Shown here: positions 1-8,731 of the stretch, piece by piece
Numbering within the stretch: the stretch's first letter is position 1
Layout of the letters: each line of letters opens with the position of its first letter
Assembly: GCA_902785945.1 (NCBI GenBank)
Contig: CADAAR010000015.1
Span: forward strand, 1 to 56,118
Reading direction: 5' to 3'
DNA from: an uncultured Prevotellaceae bacterium
GTDB taxonomy: Bacteria; Bacteroidota; Bacteroidia; Bacteroidales; Bacteroidaceae
Length of the DNA: 56,118 nucleotides
Translations under genes and position numbers: made by a program
The notes under the pieces: generated by a model
What the model saw: the letters and a program-made list of their open reading frames with translations, nothing else
What the model was told of the DNA's origin: nothing
The model's database searches: none

Positions 1-4
1 TAAG

Positions 5-86
5 ATTTTCTGACGCAGTATGTAGAATTTTTGTACGCAGTAAGTAGAGTTTTCGTACGCTGTAGGTAGAATTTTCTCACGCACCG
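5..86. repeat. 22-bp tandem repeat, about 3.5 copies
   Basis: Three consecutive 22-bp units lie at 5-26, 27-48 and 49-70, followed by a partial unit from 71. The shared core is TACGCAGTA-GTAGA preceded by ATTTT. The units differ from one another at a few positions, so the array is diverged. It reaches almost to the window edge and may continue outside. The period is not a multiple of three and no ORF spans it, so it is probably non-coding. It lies just beyond the terminator of the thioredoxin-like gene. Confidence 0.85.
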
Positions 87-91
87 TTAAC

Positions 92-123
92 AAAAAAAAC
101 CTCCGCGAGGGAGGCTTTTTTTA
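92..123. terminator. Intrinsic terminator, possibly bidirectional
   Basis: The hairpin CCTCC-GCGAG-GGAGG (100-114) is flanked by an A tract on the left (92-99) and a T tract on the right (116-122). For the minus-strand gene ending at 146 the A tract gives the RNA U-run. The T tract would do the same for transcription entering from the left. Confidence 0.85.
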
Positions 124-145
124 TGAGGCGTTTAGAATAACTACT

Positions 146-607
146 TTACCCTTTCACAGCTTTTGGTGTCCAGTTCTTGAAAAAGCGCAAGACCTTCGAC
201 TGATTGTAGCCTTGACCTTCTTCCAGGAAACTGGAGTCCTGCATGTGAATCACCTTTCCCTCGTCGTCGAGAACCACGAACACGGGGAAGCCGAAACGGG
301 ATGGGTTGTTTAGCCGTTCCATCACTTTCTTTCCACGTTCCATCTGGACGCCCTCAGACCTACGGGGATTATAGTTCACATGGATATAGACGAAGTTCTC
401 GTCAATCACACGACTGATCGTGGTGTCGTTCGTGATGAAATCGGCAAAGCGCAGACACCAGGGGCACCAGTTGCAACAGCAGATTGCTGGGACGCTGCCA
501 GCCGGACACGTGTATAATTTCGGATGTCCGAGTGATATACTTATCGAAGCGGGGTTGCCTGATTTACCTATTGAAATGGCAGCGCGACGCCTTGTGAATA
601 AAGCCAT
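146..607 (-). CDS. Thioredoxin-fold protein with a replaced N-terminus (chimeric or broken)
   Basis: The C-terminal ~115 residues are a good thioredoxin-like domain: a CxxC motif in NWCPWCLRFADF, then FVYIHVNYNP, the cis-Pro segment GFPVFVVLDDEGKVI and a GYNQSKVLRFFKNW ending. These resemble Bacteroidetes periplasmic thioredoxin-like proteins of the Thioredoxin_7 type. The first ~40 residues, read upstream of the CxxC, do not look like a thioredoxin beta-alpha start and include no signal peptide. The DNA there (about 482-672) reads instead as a protein-domain fragment on the opposite strand. I infer that the true 5' end was lost when foreign DNA joined at about 480-500. The frame stays open to an ATG at 607, so a hybrid could be made, but a pseudogene is at least as likely. 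Confidence 0.6.
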   Translation of the reverse strand: MALFTRRRAAISIGKSGNPASISISLGHPKLYTCPAGSVPAICCCNWCPWCLRFADFITNDTTISRVIDENFVYIHVNYNPRRSEGVQMERGKKVMERLNNPSRFGFPVFVVLDDEGKVIHMQDSSFLEEGQGYNQSKVLRFFKNWTPKAVKG

Positions 608-713
608 GCAGGAGAATCACCCTTTCGAATTGTACGAAATAACAGACTTGGTCTTAGCGTTGAATAATCCTTTGTTAACTTCTTTTTACTTTTTTGTTTT
701 TCCACAAAAGTAA
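482..713 (+). pseudogene. Fragment of a phage/ICE MuF-C or PBECR-like C-terminal domain
   Basis: In this frame the residues GHVYNFGCPSDILIEAG, LPDLPIEMAARRL, NHPFELYEI and ALNNPL follow the pattern of the Barnase-EndoU-ColicinE5/D-RelE-like nuclease (PBECR) or MuF C-terminal domains found at the ends of large phage and ICE proteins in Bacteroidetes. Homology appears to stop at about 672 (after NNPL, where the family continues with AVF). The last ~12 residues are a low-complexity run-out. There is no start codon or upstream partner, so this is a truncated remnant. It overlaps the odd N-terminus of the minus-strand thioredoxin-like gene. The family assignment is from memory of the motif pattern. 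Confidence 0.5.
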
Positions 714-747
714 CAATTCTATGTAACGGATGGACTCTTTTGTCGCT

Positions 748-1476
748 TTATAGGGACTGCATCAACTTCTGCCAGTTGTCGCTGAAGTCGGTCATAGTGG
801 GGAAGAGCAGATCGGCATTGGCATCTAAGAGCGTTTGCGCAGGTAGCGGCCCTGTGTTGATGGCAATGGTGAAGATCTTGGCTGCCACACCGGCACGGAT
901 GCCCAATGGGGCGTTTTCCACGACAAAGGCTTCGTAAGGCTGCAGGTCGCCGGCTTTACGAAGGCCCTTCAGATAGGGATCGGGTTTGGGTTTGCCCCGA
1001 CGCACGTCGTAGGCGGTGGTGATATGGGCCTCGTCGACGAACGTGCCAAAATCCTTGAGAATGCGTTTGATGAGCGGCTTTTGTCCGCTGCCCGTGACGA
1101 CACCAATTTGGATACCGTCATTCTGTATCTGTTGCATTAAATCCAGAATGCCCGGCATGATTGGCGCTTCGGGCAGTTCATGGAAGATGCGGCTCTTCAC
1201 ATCATACATCTGCTGGGCTTCGGCTTCGTCGATCTCACGGCCCTGTTGGCGCGCTACCATCTTACGGATGGTGTCCACACCGCGGGCGCCTTCTGTGGCG
1301 TAAGCATCATCGGCGGTCATCTCAATGCCAAACTGCGCCATCGACTGCTGCCAGGCAATGGCGTGATTAGGCATGGAGTCGTAAAGCACGCCATCCATGT
1401 CAAAGAGCACGGCTTTGGGACTCAGTGCCTCAAAGCCGTGTCTTTCCAAATATTGCTTAATCGCCAGTTGATACAT
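748..1476 (-). CDS. HAD-superfamily hydrolase, beta-phosphoglucomutase-like
   Basis: A 242-residue HAD phosphatase. After a ~20-residue N-terminal extension comes motif I, VLFDMDGVLYDS (nucleophile and acid/base Asp), an alpha-helical cap, motif II VVTGSG, a motif III lysine in RRGKPKPDPY, and a motif IV region VVENAPLGIRAG. In motif IV Glu-Asn replaces the usual Glu-Asp. The cap and length fit the beta-PGM/phosphatase subfamily acting on small phosphosugars, but the substrate cannot be read from sequence. The ATG abuts the stop of pgi, so it is the last gene of a lysS-gpsA-pgi-HAD transcription unit, which suggests a sugar-phosphate role. Confidence 0.88.
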   Translation of the reverse strand: MYQLAIKQYLERHGFEALSPKAVLFDMDGVLYDSMPNHAIAWQQSMAQFGIEMTADDAYATEGARGVDTIRKMVARQQGREIDEAEAQQMYDVKSRIFHELPEAPIMPGILDLMQQIQNDGIQIGVVTGSGQKPLIKRILKDFGTFVDEAHITTAYDVRRGKPKPDPYLKGLRKAGDLQPYEAFVVENAPLGIRAGVAAKIFTIAINTGPLPAQTLLDANADLLFPTMTDFSDNWQKLMQSL

Positions 1477-2832
1477 TTATGCTTCTTTTGCCAGACGCTC
1501 CTTGATGGCCTTGCTGTCTGCCTCGTAGCCGGGTTTGTCGAGCAGGGCAAACATATTCTTCTTGTAAGCCTCTACACCTGGCTGGTTGAACGGGTTTACA
1601 CCAAGCACGTTGCCGCTGATGCCACAGCCGATCTCAAAGAAATAGATGAGCTGGCCGAGGTAACGCTCGTTGAGACGAGGCATGGTGATACGGATGTTAG
1701 GCACACCACCGTCGACATGAGCCAGACGGGTGCCGAGCTCTGCCATCTTGTTCACCTCGTCGACACGCTTGCCTGCGAGGAAGTTCAGACCGTCGAGGTT
1801 TTCCTCATCCTCAGGGAAGAGCAGCTTCTTCTCGGGCTCCTCTACGCTGATGACCGTCTCGAAGATGGTGCGCTCACCGTCCTGAATCCACTGTCCCATG
1901 GAGTGGAGGTCGGTGGTGAAGTCGACGCTGGCGGGGAAGATACCCTTCTTGTCCTTACCCTCTGACTCACCATAGAGCTGCTTCCACCATTCACTCATGA
2001 AGTGGAGCTTAGGCTGGAAGTTGACCATGATCTCAATCTTCTTACCCTTTTGGTAAAGACCATTGCGCACGGCAGCATACTGGGCTGCGGGGTTCTCTGC
2101 GAAAGGCACGTCCTTGCCGCAGGCCTTCTCCATATCCTGGGCACCTGCAACGAGCTCCTTGATGTTGAAACCTGCACAGGCGATAGGCAGCAAGCCTACC
2201 GGTGTGAGTACGGAGAAACGACCACCCACATTGTCGGGAATGATAAAGCTCTTGTAACCTTCCTTATCGGCACAAGTGCGGGCAGCACCCTTCTTGGCGT
2301 CGGTAATGGCCACAATCACCTTCTTGGCCTCTTCCTTACCACGCTGCGCCTCACACTGCTTCTTCAGCAGACGGAAAGTCAGGGCAGTCTCGGTGGTTGT
2401 GCCAGACTTGGAGATGTTGATGACACCGAATTTCTTGTCTTTCAGATACTCGGTGAGCTCGAAGAGATAATCCTCACCGATATTATTGCCAGCGAAGAGG
2501 ATGGTAGGATTCTTCTGATCCTTCACCAGCCATGCAAAGCTATTGCTCAAAGCCTCGATCACGGCACGGGCACCCAGGTAAGAACCGCCGATACCGGCCA
2601 CGACGATAGCCTCGCAGTTGGCCCTCAGCGTGTTGGCGCAAGCCTGCAGTTCATCGATGAATGCGGGCGTGATGCTTGATGGCAGATGGAGCCATCCTAA
2701 GAAATCGTTACCAGGACATGTGCCGTCCTCTAAAGCCTGCTGTGCGGCCTTAACTTTTGGCTCAAAAGCCTCTACAGCGCCTGCCTCAAGGAAACAGGCT
2801 GCCTTTGTGATGTCAAGTTTAATGTTACTCAT
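1477..2832 (-). CDS. pgi: Glucose-6-phosphate isomerase
   Basis: A 451-residue Pgi of the short bacterial type. It interconverts glucose-6-phosphate and fructose-6-phosphate in the cytoplasm. The family segments are visible: [19 protein letters not shown] (phosphate-binding region), [17 protein letters not shown], and [17 protein letters not shown]. It starts 7 bp after gpsA and is followed without a gap by the HAD gene, so the three are very likely co-transcribed. Nothing unusual was seen in length or key motifs. Confidence 0.97.
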   Translation of the reverse strand: MSNIKLDITKAACFLEAGAVEAFEPKVKAAQQALEDGTCPGNDFLGWLHLPSSITPAFIDELQACANTLRANCEAIVVAGIGGSYLGARAVIEALSNSFAWLVKDQKNPTILFAGNNIGEDYLFELTEYLKDKKFGVINISKSGTTTETALTFRLLKKQCEAQRGKEEAKKVIVAITDAKKGAARTCADKEGYKSFIIPDNVGGRFSVLTPVGLLPIACAGFNIKELVAGAQDMEKACGKDVPFAENPAAQYAAVRNGLYQKGKKIEIMVNFQPKLHFMSEWWKQLYGESEGKDKKGIFPASVDFTTDLHSMGQWIQDGERTIFETVISVEEPEKKLLFPEDEENLDGLNFLAGKRVDEVNKMAELGTRLAHVDGGVPNIRITMPRLNERYLGQLIYFFEIGCGISGNVLGVNPFNQPGVEAYKKNMFALLDKPGYEADSKAIKERLAKEA

Positions 2833-2839
2833 ATAATTA

Positions 2840-3835
2840 TTATCTAAATGAATCTGTTAAAAGTTTTATCTCAATTTGTGGGGCGATGCGCTCATACAGG
2901 ATGTTATAGACGGCATCGAGGATAGGCATGTTCACATGCCAGTGACGGTTGATCTCCTTCATGCACTTTGTACCGAAATAACCCTCGGCAATCATCTCCA
3001 TCTCTATCTGTGCTGACTTTACGCTATAGCCTTTGCCGATCATCGTTCCGAAGGTGCGGTTGCGTGAGAAGTTGCTATAGCCCGTCACAAGCAAGTCACC
3101 CAGATACACGCTGTCGTAGGCATTGCGCTCGATGGGGTAGACAGCTGTCAGGAAGCGGTTCATCTCCTGTACGGCATTGGCCATCAGAACAGCCTGGAAA
3201 TTGTCGCCGTATTTCAAACCGCTGCAGATGCCCGCTGCAATGGCATAGACATTCTTCAGGACAGAGGAATATTCGATGCCGAGCACGTCGGACGAGGTCT
3301 TTGTCTTGATAAACTCGCTGGTGAGCACATCGGCAAAGGCCTGCGCTTTTTCACGGTCTGCACAGCCTACAGTCAGATAACTGAGTCGTTCCAAGGCCAC
3401 TTCCTCTGCATGTGAGGGACCGCCCAAACAGGCCAGATTGTCATAGGGGACATCGAACACCTGATGGAAATATTCCGAGCAGACGAGATTCTCATCAGGG
3501 ACGATACCTTTGATGGCCGTGATGACAAACTTATCGCGGATGCGGGTCTTCAACTTCTTGAGGTGACCTTTCAGATAGGGCGAAGGCGTTACGAACACCA
3601 ACGTGTCATACTGCTGCACAATACGGTTGATGTCGTTCTCGAAGTGTATCTCGTTGACATCGAAATGGACACTGGTAAGATAAGCGGGGTTGTGGCCGAG
3701 GCGTCGGAAGTCCTCGATACGGTCGTCACGACGCATATACCAGCCGATGTGATGGGTGTGACCCACCACAATCTTGGCTATCGCCGTTGCCCACGAGCCT
3801 CCGCCAATAATTGCTATCTTACCACAGTCGAACAC
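2840..3835 (-). CDS. gpsA: NAD(P)-dependent glycerol-3-phosphate dehydrogenase
   Basis: A 331-residue GpsA, which reduces dihydroxyacetone phosphate to sn-glycerol-3-phosphate for phospholipid synthesis. It opens with the Rossmann motif [16 protein letters not shown]. It also shows [27 protein letters not shown] and the catalytic-domain pattern [21 protein letters not shown]. The start appears to be GTG at 3835, because no ATG precedes the Rossmann motif in frame. It sits 24 bp after the lysS stop, and a short AT-rich 7/8-bp repeat fills that gap. Confidence 0.96.
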   Translation of the reverse strand: MFDCGKIAIIGGGSWATAIAKIVVGHTHHIGWYMRRDDRIEDFRRLGHNPAYLTSVHFDVNEIHFENDINRIVQQYDTLVFVTPSPYLKGHLKKLKTRIRDKFVITAIKGIVPDENLVCSEYFHQVFDVPYDNLACLGGPSHAEEVALERLSYLTVGCADREKAQAFADVLTSEFIKTKTSSDVLGIEYSSVLKNVYAIAAGICSGLKYGDNFQAVLMANAVQEMNRFLTAVYPIERNAYDSVYLGDLLVTGYSNFSRNRTFGTMIGKGYSVKSAQIEMEMIAEGYFGTKCMKEINRHWHVNMPILDAVYNILYERIAPQIEIKLLTDSFR

Positions 3836-3840
3836 CTTGA

Positions 3841-3876
3841 CAATTTACAATTTGACGATTTACAATTTGGCTGCGC
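3841..3876. repeat. AT-rich 7/8-bp tandem repeat between lysS and gpsA
   Basis: Four units of ACAATTT or a near variant, with spacings of 7 and 8 bp, span the end of lysS and the lysS-gpsA gap. It belongs to the class of heptamer-period arrays found across the window. Confidence 0.65.
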
Positions 3877-5576
3877 GCTCAATCCATTGCTGGACCTCGT
3901 CGACGGAAGGCTTCTGGAGGTCGAGCTTGTACTTCTTGAAGATCTCACCAATCTTCTGCTGCAGACCCTGGGGCTTCTCGTCCTTGATGTTGGTGATCAG
4001 GTTGAAACCAGCCTTGCGGAGTACTGGTACGATATCCTCGGGAACACCAATCTCGGCCCACTCGGCTACAGACGACTGAGGAATCTTCTTCTCAGGTTTC
4101 ATCTGTGGGAACAGCATGACCTCGCCAATAGCGAACTTACCAGTCATGAGCATTACCAGACGATCGATACCGATACCGATACCAAAGGTAGGAGGCATAC
4201 CGTACTGCAGCGCGCGCAGGAAGTCGTGGTCGATGATCATCGCCTCGTCGTCGCCCTTGTCAGCCAACTTCATCTGCTCGATGAAACGCTCCTCCTGATC
4301 GATAGGATCGTTGAGCTCAGAATAGGCATTGGCCAGCTCCTTACCATTCACCATCAGCTCGAAACGCTCGGTGAGTCCGGGCTTAGAGCGGTGCATCTTA
4401 GTAAGTGGTGACATCTCAACAGGATAGTCGGTAATGAAGGTAGGCTGGATGAAGGTGCCCTCGCAGAACTCGCCAAAGAGTTCGTCGATGAGCTTACCCT
4501 TACCCATCGTCTCGTCGACATCCATACCCTTAGACAGGCAGAACGCACGAATCTCGTCTTCAGTCTTGCCATCGCAGTCGAAACCGGTCTTCTCCTTGAT
4601 GGCATCAAGGATAGGCAGGCGACGGAACGGGGCCTTGAACGAGATGATGTTGCCATCGATCTCCACCTCGGGCTTGCCATTGACAGCTGTACAGATCTCC
4701 TCGAGCATCTTCTCGGTGAAGTCCATACCCCAAAGCAGGTCCTTATAGCTCACGTAGAGCTCCATGCAGGTAAACTCTGGGTTGTGGGTCTTGTCCATAC
4801 CCTCGTTGCGGAAGTTCTTACCCATCTCGTAAACACCCTCGAAACCACCAACAATCAGGCGCTTCAGGTAGAGCTCTGTGGCGATACGCATATACATATC
4901 CTGATTCAGGGCATTGAAGTGGGTGATGAATGGGCGGGCTGATGGTGCGGATGATCGTTGCACGCTTCAGGAAGGTATCCTTTACGCCTGCATTAACCAC
5001 CAGGTCAACATAGCGTTGACGATAGCGTAACTCAGGATCGTCGAAGGCGTCGTACACCTTGCCGTCGGCATCGGTCTTCACCACAGGCAGTGGCTTCAGG
5101 CTCTTGCTCAGTAATGTCAGCTCCAGCACGTGGACGCTAATCTCGCCAGTCTTCGTGCGGAACACGTAACCTTTCACACCAATAAAGTCGCCCAAGTCGA
5201 GGAGCTTCTTAAATACTATATTATAAAGGTCCTTATTCTCGTCTGGACAGATGGCATCGCGCTGCACGTAAACCTGGATGCGGCCTTTAGAGTCCTGCAG
5301 TTTGGCAAAGGCAGCCTTACCCATGATGCTCTTGCTCATGATTCTTCCTGCAATGCTTACCATGCGACTGTTTTCAGGTGTTGCTGTCTCGCGTACATCA
5401 TTGCCTTCCTCATCCTTGCCAATGACGGGCAGGTCCTCGAAGTTCTCAATGATATCGGTGCTCCATGCGTTTACGGGATACTCTGCAGCAGGGTAGGGAT
5501 TGATGCCCATCTTGCGCAGTTCGTCGAGCGACTGTCGACGTAAGATTTCTTGTTCGCTTAACTCTAAAATGTTCAT
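3860..5576 (-). pseudogene. lysS: Lysyl-tRNA synthetase with internal out-of-frame deletion
   Basis: Class II LysRS split over two frames. Codons 1-212 (from the ATG at 5576) hold the OB-fold anticodon-binding domain and run to ATIIRTI. The next matching residues, [16 protein letters not shown], resume in another frame after a single extra base at 4940 and continue to 3860. They include [10 protein letters not shown]-type motif 2 and [10 protein letters not shown] motif 3. By comparison with LysS proteins about 25 residues between RTI and ARPF are missing, including the VETP-containing motif 1 core, so about 74 nt is absent. As written, no full-length enzyme can be made. LysRS is normally essential, so an assembly or consensus error, a mixed population, or a second LysRS elsewhere must be considered. 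The C-terminal ~70-residue extension is a normal Bacteroidetes feature. Confidence 0.85.
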
Positions 5577-5609
5577 CTTTAATATTCGAATATTTCAATT
5601 TTATGGGTG

Positions 5610-5640
5610 CAAAGTTACGAAAATATCTCGGAAAATGCAA
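5610..5640 (-). promoter_or_regulatory. Bacteroidetes-type promoter for lysS operon
   Basis: On the minus strand a TAACTTTG -7 box (5617-5610) has a TTG -33 element at 5640-5638 with 20 bp between. It lies 33 bp upstream of the lysS ATG and likely drives lysS-gpsA-pgi-HAD. Confidence 0.7.
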
Positions 5641-5677
5641 GATTAGGGTAAATATTTGCAAAAAAAGTTGGTAAAGA

Positions 5678-5709
5678 TTTGGTCGTTTATCAAATTATTT
5701 CTATTTTTG
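5678..5709 (+). promoter_or_regulatory. Bacteroidetes-type promoter for the ROK operon
   Basis: TTTG (-33) at 5678-5681, 20 bp of spacer, then TATTTTTG (-7) at 5702-5709. The first ROK ATG follows 25 bp downstream. It is divergent from the lysS promoter. Confidence 0.75.
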
Positions 5710-5734
5710 TGGCTGAATAACTAAGGAAGTAGCT

Positions 5735-6718
5735 ATGGATCAAAAAACGGTTAAGAAAAGAGTTATAGGTGTTGACGTCAGTCTTGACACGACATCGTAT
5801 GCTATCGTAGATGTCAGGGGAAATATCTTGGTCAAAGAATCTTTTCCGACAGAAGAGTACCCGGAGATAGGCGCTTTTGTAACGAAGTTGAGCGATGGCA
5901 TCATCCAGTTGATTGAAGCCAATGGTGGTTATGAGTCCATCCGTTCGGTGGGCATCAGCGCACCGAGTGCGAACTATAAGTTAGGTAGTATTGTAAACTC
6001 CCCCAATTTCCCGTGGAAGGGCGTCATTCCCTTGTCAGCCTTGTTACGTGACAGACTGGGACTGGCTGTAGCCGTTGCCAACAACTCCCATGTGGTGGCG
6101 CTTGGTGAGCATGCCTTCGGATGTGCCCGTGGTATGCGCGACTTTATTGTGATCACCCTCGGATCGGGATTAGGCAGTTGTGTCTTTACCGATGGCAGTG
6201 TGAAACTGGGCTCTGACGGTTATGCGGGTGAGATCGGACATACCTGCATCCGTCACGAAGGTCGCCTTTGTGGCTGTGGTAATAAGGGTTGTCTGGAGGC
6301 TTATACCGCCACGAAAGGTATCATCCGTACAGCTCGTGAGATTATGACGGAGTCGGCAGATCTCTCAGAGATGCGTCGTGTGCCGAAACTCTCGCCAAGA
6401 GTGATTGCAGAACTGTGCGATAAGGGTGATGCGATGGCCATCGAGACTTTCCGTCGTACAGGTGAGGCCCTGGGTCTTGGACTTGCCAACTATGCCTCTA
6501 TCATGGATCCTGAGGCTATTATCTTTACGGGAGGTATTGCCAAAGCTGGCAAATGGCTGATGGAACCTGCCCAGAAAGCTTTCGAGGAACACGTGTTCCA
6601 TAATATCAAGGGTAAGGTGAAATTCTTGGCCTCCGAGTTGGAAGAAAGTGAACGTAACATCCTTGGTGCGAGTGTACTGGCTTGGGAGGTGAAGGAATAT
6701 TCTCTGTTTGTTGAATAA
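5735..6718 (+). CDS. ROK-family protein, catalytic Asp replaced by Asn
   Basis: A 327-residue ROK (repressor/ORF/kinase) family member without an N-terminal HTH, so it is of the sugar-kinase rather than the NagC-repressor architecture. The N-terminal lobe starts VIGVDVSLDTT, replacing the usual GxDxGGT. The glycine motif LGSGLGS, the GEIGHTC segment and the zinc-binding CGCGNKGCLEAY are intact. At the catalytic position, where the family has N-D-A, this protein has N116-N117-S118. Both codons 116 and 117 read AAC. The two downstream paralogues keep Asp. Loss of the general base predicts little or no kinase activity, suggesting a sugar sensor or a partner of the neighbouring enzymes. It is the first gene of a three-gene set. 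Confidence 0.85.
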   Translation: MDQKTVKKRVIGVDVSLDTTSYAIVDVRGNILVKESFPTEEYPEIGAFVTKLSDGIIQLIEANGGYESIRSVGISAPSANYKLGSIVNSPNFPWKGVIPLSALLRDRLGLAVAVANNSHVVALGEHAFGCARGMRDFIVITLGSGLGSCVFTDGSVKLGSDGYAGEIGHTCIRHEGRLCGCGNKGCLEAYTATKGIIRTAREIMTESADLSEMRRVPKLSPRVIAELCDKGDAMAIETFRRTGEALGLGLANYASIMDPEAIIFTGGIAKAGKWLMEPAQKAFEEHVFHNIKGKVKFLASELEESERNILGASVLAWEVKEYSLFVE

Positions 6719-6720
6719 TA

Positions 6721-7719
6721 ATGAAAACCAATATGGAAGCAGTTGATAAAATCAAAACCAGAGTTGTTGGCGTTGACATCCGAGAGGTGAGAACCACCTA
6801 TGCTGTGGTGGATATCCGTGGCGAGATTATCGCGATGGACTATTTTATGACGATGGACTATCCTGATGTATCGGATTATGTCAGTGCCCTGAGTGAGAAA
6901 ATCATCATGCTCGTCGAGGAGAATGGCGGCTATGACAAGATACGTTCTGTAGGTATGAGTGCGCCTAGCGCCAACTTTATGACGGGTTGTATTGAAAATG
7001 CCGCCAATATGCCTTGGAAGGGTGTCGTACCTCTGGCAGCGATGCTGCGCGACCGTCTTGGACTGGCTGTGGCATTGGCTAACGATGCACATGTCACGGC
7101 ATTGGGCGAGAAGGCCTTTGGTAGTGCTCATGGTCTGAAGGACTTTGTGGTAGTGTCGATTAGTCACGGTGGTCTCGGCAGCTGTGTTTTCATGGACGGA
7201 AAGCCCCACCTGGGCGTAAATGGATTTGCCGGAGAGGTGGGACACACCTGTGTGGAAGTCGGTGGTCGTGAATGTGGCTGCGGACGTAGGGGTTGTCTGG
7301 AGACCTACTGTTCTGACAAGGGGCTTGTAAAGACTGTAGAAGAACTGCTGAAAGCCGAGGAACTGCCGTCGGCTTTGAGTGGGCTGAAGAATATCAGTGT
7401 GCAGTCGGTTGCTTACTATTGTGATCAGGGTGACCAGGTGGCTATTGAGGCCATGCGTCGTCTGGGATTCATGCTCGGACTTGGCTTGGCCAATTATGCC
7501 TCGATCCTGAATCCTGAAGCTATTATCCTGACAGGTGACATGATGCAGGCGGGTAAATGGTTGCTGAAACCCATGCGAAAGTCGTTTGATGAACATGTGT
7601 TCCATAATATCCAGGGTGAGACGCGTTTGTTGGTGTCCATCCTGAAAGAAGGAGAGCGCGATGTGCTGGGTGCCAGCGCTTTGGCTTGGGATGTGAAAGA
7701 GTATTCATTGTTTAAATAA
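6721..7719 (+). CDS. ROK-family sugar kinase paralogue 2
   Basis: A 332-residue ROK protein that starts 2 bp after the previous gene. It keeps the catalytic Asp (N121-D122-A123) and the zinc motif CGCGRRGCLETY with GEVGHTC upstream. The phosphate-binding glycine loop is altered: ISHGGLGS instead of the usual GTGxGG-type loop seen more closely in the neighbours. An ATG at 6736 (MEAVDKIK) is an alternative start. Glucokinase-like or N-acetyl-hexosamine kinase activity is possible. Substrate and activity are unproven. Confidence 0.85.
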   Translation: MKTNMEAVDKIKTRVVGVDIREVRTTYAVVDIRGEIIAMDYFMTMDYPDVSDYVSALSEKIIMLVEENGGYDKIRSVGMSAPSANFMTGCIENAANMPWKGVVPLAAMLRDRLGLAVALANDAHVTALGEKAFGSAHGLKDFVVVSISHGGLGSCVFMDGKPHLGVNGFAGEVGHTCVEVGGRECGCGRRGCLETYCSDKGLVKTVEELLKAEELPSALSGLKNISVQSVAYYCDQGDQVAIEAMRRLGFMLGLGLANYASILNPEAIILTGDMMQAGKWLLKPMRKSFDEHVFHNIQGETRLLVSILKEGERDVLGASALAWDVKEYSLFK

Positions 7720-7730
7720 AAATTCTGAAA

Positions 7731-8711
7731 ATGGAGGAAAATAATATCAAAACAAAGGTCGTCGGTGTAGATATCAGCATCGAGAGTACAACCTATGCGA
7801 TGGTGGATGTCAGAGGTAATATTCTGGCAGAAGACTCCTTCCCAACGGAAGACTATCCTGATGTGAACAATTTCGTGACGGCTCTGAGTGAGAAGATCGT
7901 GATGATGGTCGAGCAGAACGGTGGTTACGAGACCATTCGTTCCATCGGTGTCAGTTGCCCCAGTGCCAGTACGGTTTCCGGGTGTGTTGAGAATGCGGCC
8001 AACCTGCCATGGAAAGGCATTGTGCCATTGTCTGCTATGCTGCGCGACCGTATCGGACTGGCTGTGGGCTTATCCAACGATGCACATATCTCGGCTTTGG
8101 GTGAGCATGCCTTCGGTTCTGCTCACGGTATGAAAGATTTTGTCATCGTCAGTTTGGGTGTCGGCATCGGCAGCTGTTTCTTCTCTGATGGTCATGAACA
8201 TTGTGGTCATGGTGGCTATGCCGGTGAGTTTGGACATACTTGTGTTTATCCTGACGGCCGTCAGTGCGGTTGTGGCAACAAAGGCTGTATCGAGGCCTAT
8301 GTGGGTGCGAAGGGCATTATTCAAACCGCTCAGGAACTGATGGCAGAGAGCGATGCACCCTCACTGATGCGCACGCTGGAGAAGTTGTCGCCACGTACTA
8401 TCAAGGAGTGCTGCGACCAGGGTGACGAGATGGCCATCGAGGTCTATCGCCGTACAGGTCGTATCCTGGGACAGGGCTTGGCAACCTATGCCTCCCTGAT
8501 CGATCCTGAGGCCTTCATCTTTACAGGTGGTGTTTCCCACGCAGGCCATTGGCTGCTGGATTCTGCCGAGGAAGTGTTCAATGAATTGGTGTTCGGCAAC
8601 CTGAAAAATAAGGTGAGGTTTATTGTCTCGACTTTCAATGACCGCGAGCGCGATGTGCTGGGTGCCAGCGCTCTGGCGTGGAGTGTACCCGAGTATTCAC
8701 TCTTTAAGTGA
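7731..8711 (+). CDS. ROK-family sugar kinase paralogue 3
   Basis: A 326-residue ROK protein with catalytic N116-D117-A118, glycine loop LGVGIGS, GEFGHTC and zinc motif CGCGNKGCIEAY. It is the paralogue that keeps most canonical features and is the best candidate for an active kinase in the trio. The three proteins share the same N-terminal frame (GVDxS/REVTT-type start, YAMVDVRGNIL) and the same C-terminal ending (LGASALAW-x-EYSLFK), showing that they arose by tandem duplication. It is followed by a heptamer array and menI. Confidence 0.88.
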   Translation: MEENNIKTKVVGVDISIESTTYAMVDVRGNILAEDSFPTEDYPDVNNFVTALSEKIVMMVEQNGGYETIRSIGVSCPSASTVSGCVENAANLPWKGIVPLSAMLRDRIGLAVGLSNDAHISALGEHAFGSAHGMKDFVIVSLGVGIGSCFFSDGHEHCGHGGYAGEFGHTCVYPDGRQCGCGNKGCIEAYVGAKGIIQTAQELMAESDAPSLMRTLEKLSPRTIKECCDQGDEMAIEVYRRTGRILGQGLATYASLIDPEAFIFTGGVSHAGHWLLDSAEEVFNELVFGNLKNKVRFIVSTFNDRERDVLGASALAWSVPEYSLFK

Positions 8712-8728
8712 ATAGTTAATAGTGAATA
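8708..8728. repeat. Heptamer array before menI
   Basis: Three 7-bp units (GTGAATA, GTTAATA, GTGAATA) overlap the end of the third ROK gene and end just before the GTG start of menI at 8732. Same consensus as the arrays at 31507, 43690 and 48290. Confidence 0.8.
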
Positions 8729-8731
8729 GTT

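Noticed and set aside
420-480. 5' part of the plus-strand frame 420-713
   Set aside because: It is the complement of the conserved CxxC region of the thioredoxin-like gene. Only the part from about 482 resembles a protein domain.
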